Below are positions 63,707-64,000 of a stretch of DNA of 64,000 nt, in pieces (position 1 is the first letter of the stretch; each line of letters starts with the position of its first letter). Under the pieces are notes generated by a model that did not search any database, had not been told where the DNA came from, and saw nothing but the letters and a program-made list of their open reading frames with translations. Where the stretch lies: NCBI GenBank assembly GCA_033557465.1, contig CM066032.1, positions 450,800,270 to 450,864,269 of the forward strand, in the 5' to 3' direction. A program made the position numbers and the translations under genes. This stretch comes from Ichthyophis bannanicus. Lineage: Eukaryota > Chordata > Amphibia > Gymnophiona > Ichthyophiidae.

Positions 63707-64000
63707 CAACAGACTTTTTGAAATAAACCCCACAAGTTCTCCTCTAACCCAAGCTTTTAAGTTATCAAGTTTGCCAGCGAAGTAATGATCACTAACCCAC
63801 AGAGGCTTTATCTACTTTCAGCTTTCCCAACAGAAGCAGTGCATTAAGTAGCATTGAGTGTCCCCCTTTTCCTTGAGTGATTTGATTTCACAGTGACTAT
63901 TTTTTGTCTGGTGTCCCAGAAAATGCAGAAAGCCAGAAGCTTAAAAATTTTTTACCCAGTGCAACAATATGTCAGATACCAAAACATATAATGTATGCTT
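63707..64000. other. FER intron, nothing recognised
   Basis: Unclassified sequence to the window end; no splice-flanked open segment resembling the last FER exon. Confidence 0.5.

Overview
The window is intronic DNA of a tetrapod with a large, transposon-rich genome. I favour an amphibian, possibly a caecilian, because full-length DIRS retroelements sit beside Tx1-like L1, CR1/L3-like, L2-like and RTE LINEs and tRNA-derived SINEs. The species call is inference. The only host coding sequence found is two consecutive kinase-domain exons of the non-receptor tyrosine kinase FER on the + strand (47588-47742 and 51146-51268), with consensus splice sites and matching phases. Everything else reads as introns filled by layers of mobile elements.

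Layout. 1-5138: DIRS family A copy 1 (+, 5' end outside the window). 5139-7190: CR1 tail split by an RTE fragment, an L2-like RT remnant and an old DIRS terminal repeat. 7540-12185: decayed Tx1-like L1 and L2 pieces, mostly minus. 12652-13065: a chain of hairpins (foldback family 2). 13340-18503: an RTE element split by an L1 tail (with target-site duplication) and by a CR1. 20318-25965: DIRS-A copy 2 (minus). 26582-28140: an L1 derivative with ORF1 but no ORF2 (minus). 28875-33600: the 5' half of DIRS family C, an RTE carrying a SINE, and an L2 fragment. 34090-37502: SINEs and a GC-rich foldback element. 37985-46171: one decayed DIRS family B element opened by at least six insertions. 46195-55860: FER exons among foldback elements, a Penelope-like fragment, minisatellites, a CR1 carrying a 1-kb palindromic element, and an L2 fragment. 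55865-63706: an L1-type element with tandem 5' monomers and ORF1, cut by DIRS-A copy 3 (57719-63376).

The DIRS-A copies show the textbook architecture: a gag-like ORF with a zinc motif, overlapping RT/RNase H/methyltransferase and tyrosine recombinase ORFs, inverted terminal repeats, and an internal complementary region (ICR) that joins complements of both outer ends. This fits circle formation followed by recombinase-mediated insertion. No copy looks autonomous. Copy 3 keeps a full-length recombinase ORF, but the catalytic Arg pair is Cys-Cys and its RT YLDD box is YLDN.

The most unusual material is: (1) hammerhead-like ribozyme folds with compensatory changes, in a palindromic element with a 15-bp target duplication and in an unrelated intronic repeat; (2) two families of multi-hairpin foldback elements; (3) an overlapping frame of several hundred codons in the DIRS-A RT region; (4) ORF1-only L1 derivatives; (5) dense GGTACC palindromes in DIRS gag that match the palindrome in the terminal repeats. 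Coordinates of decayed elements are approximate to tens of bases.
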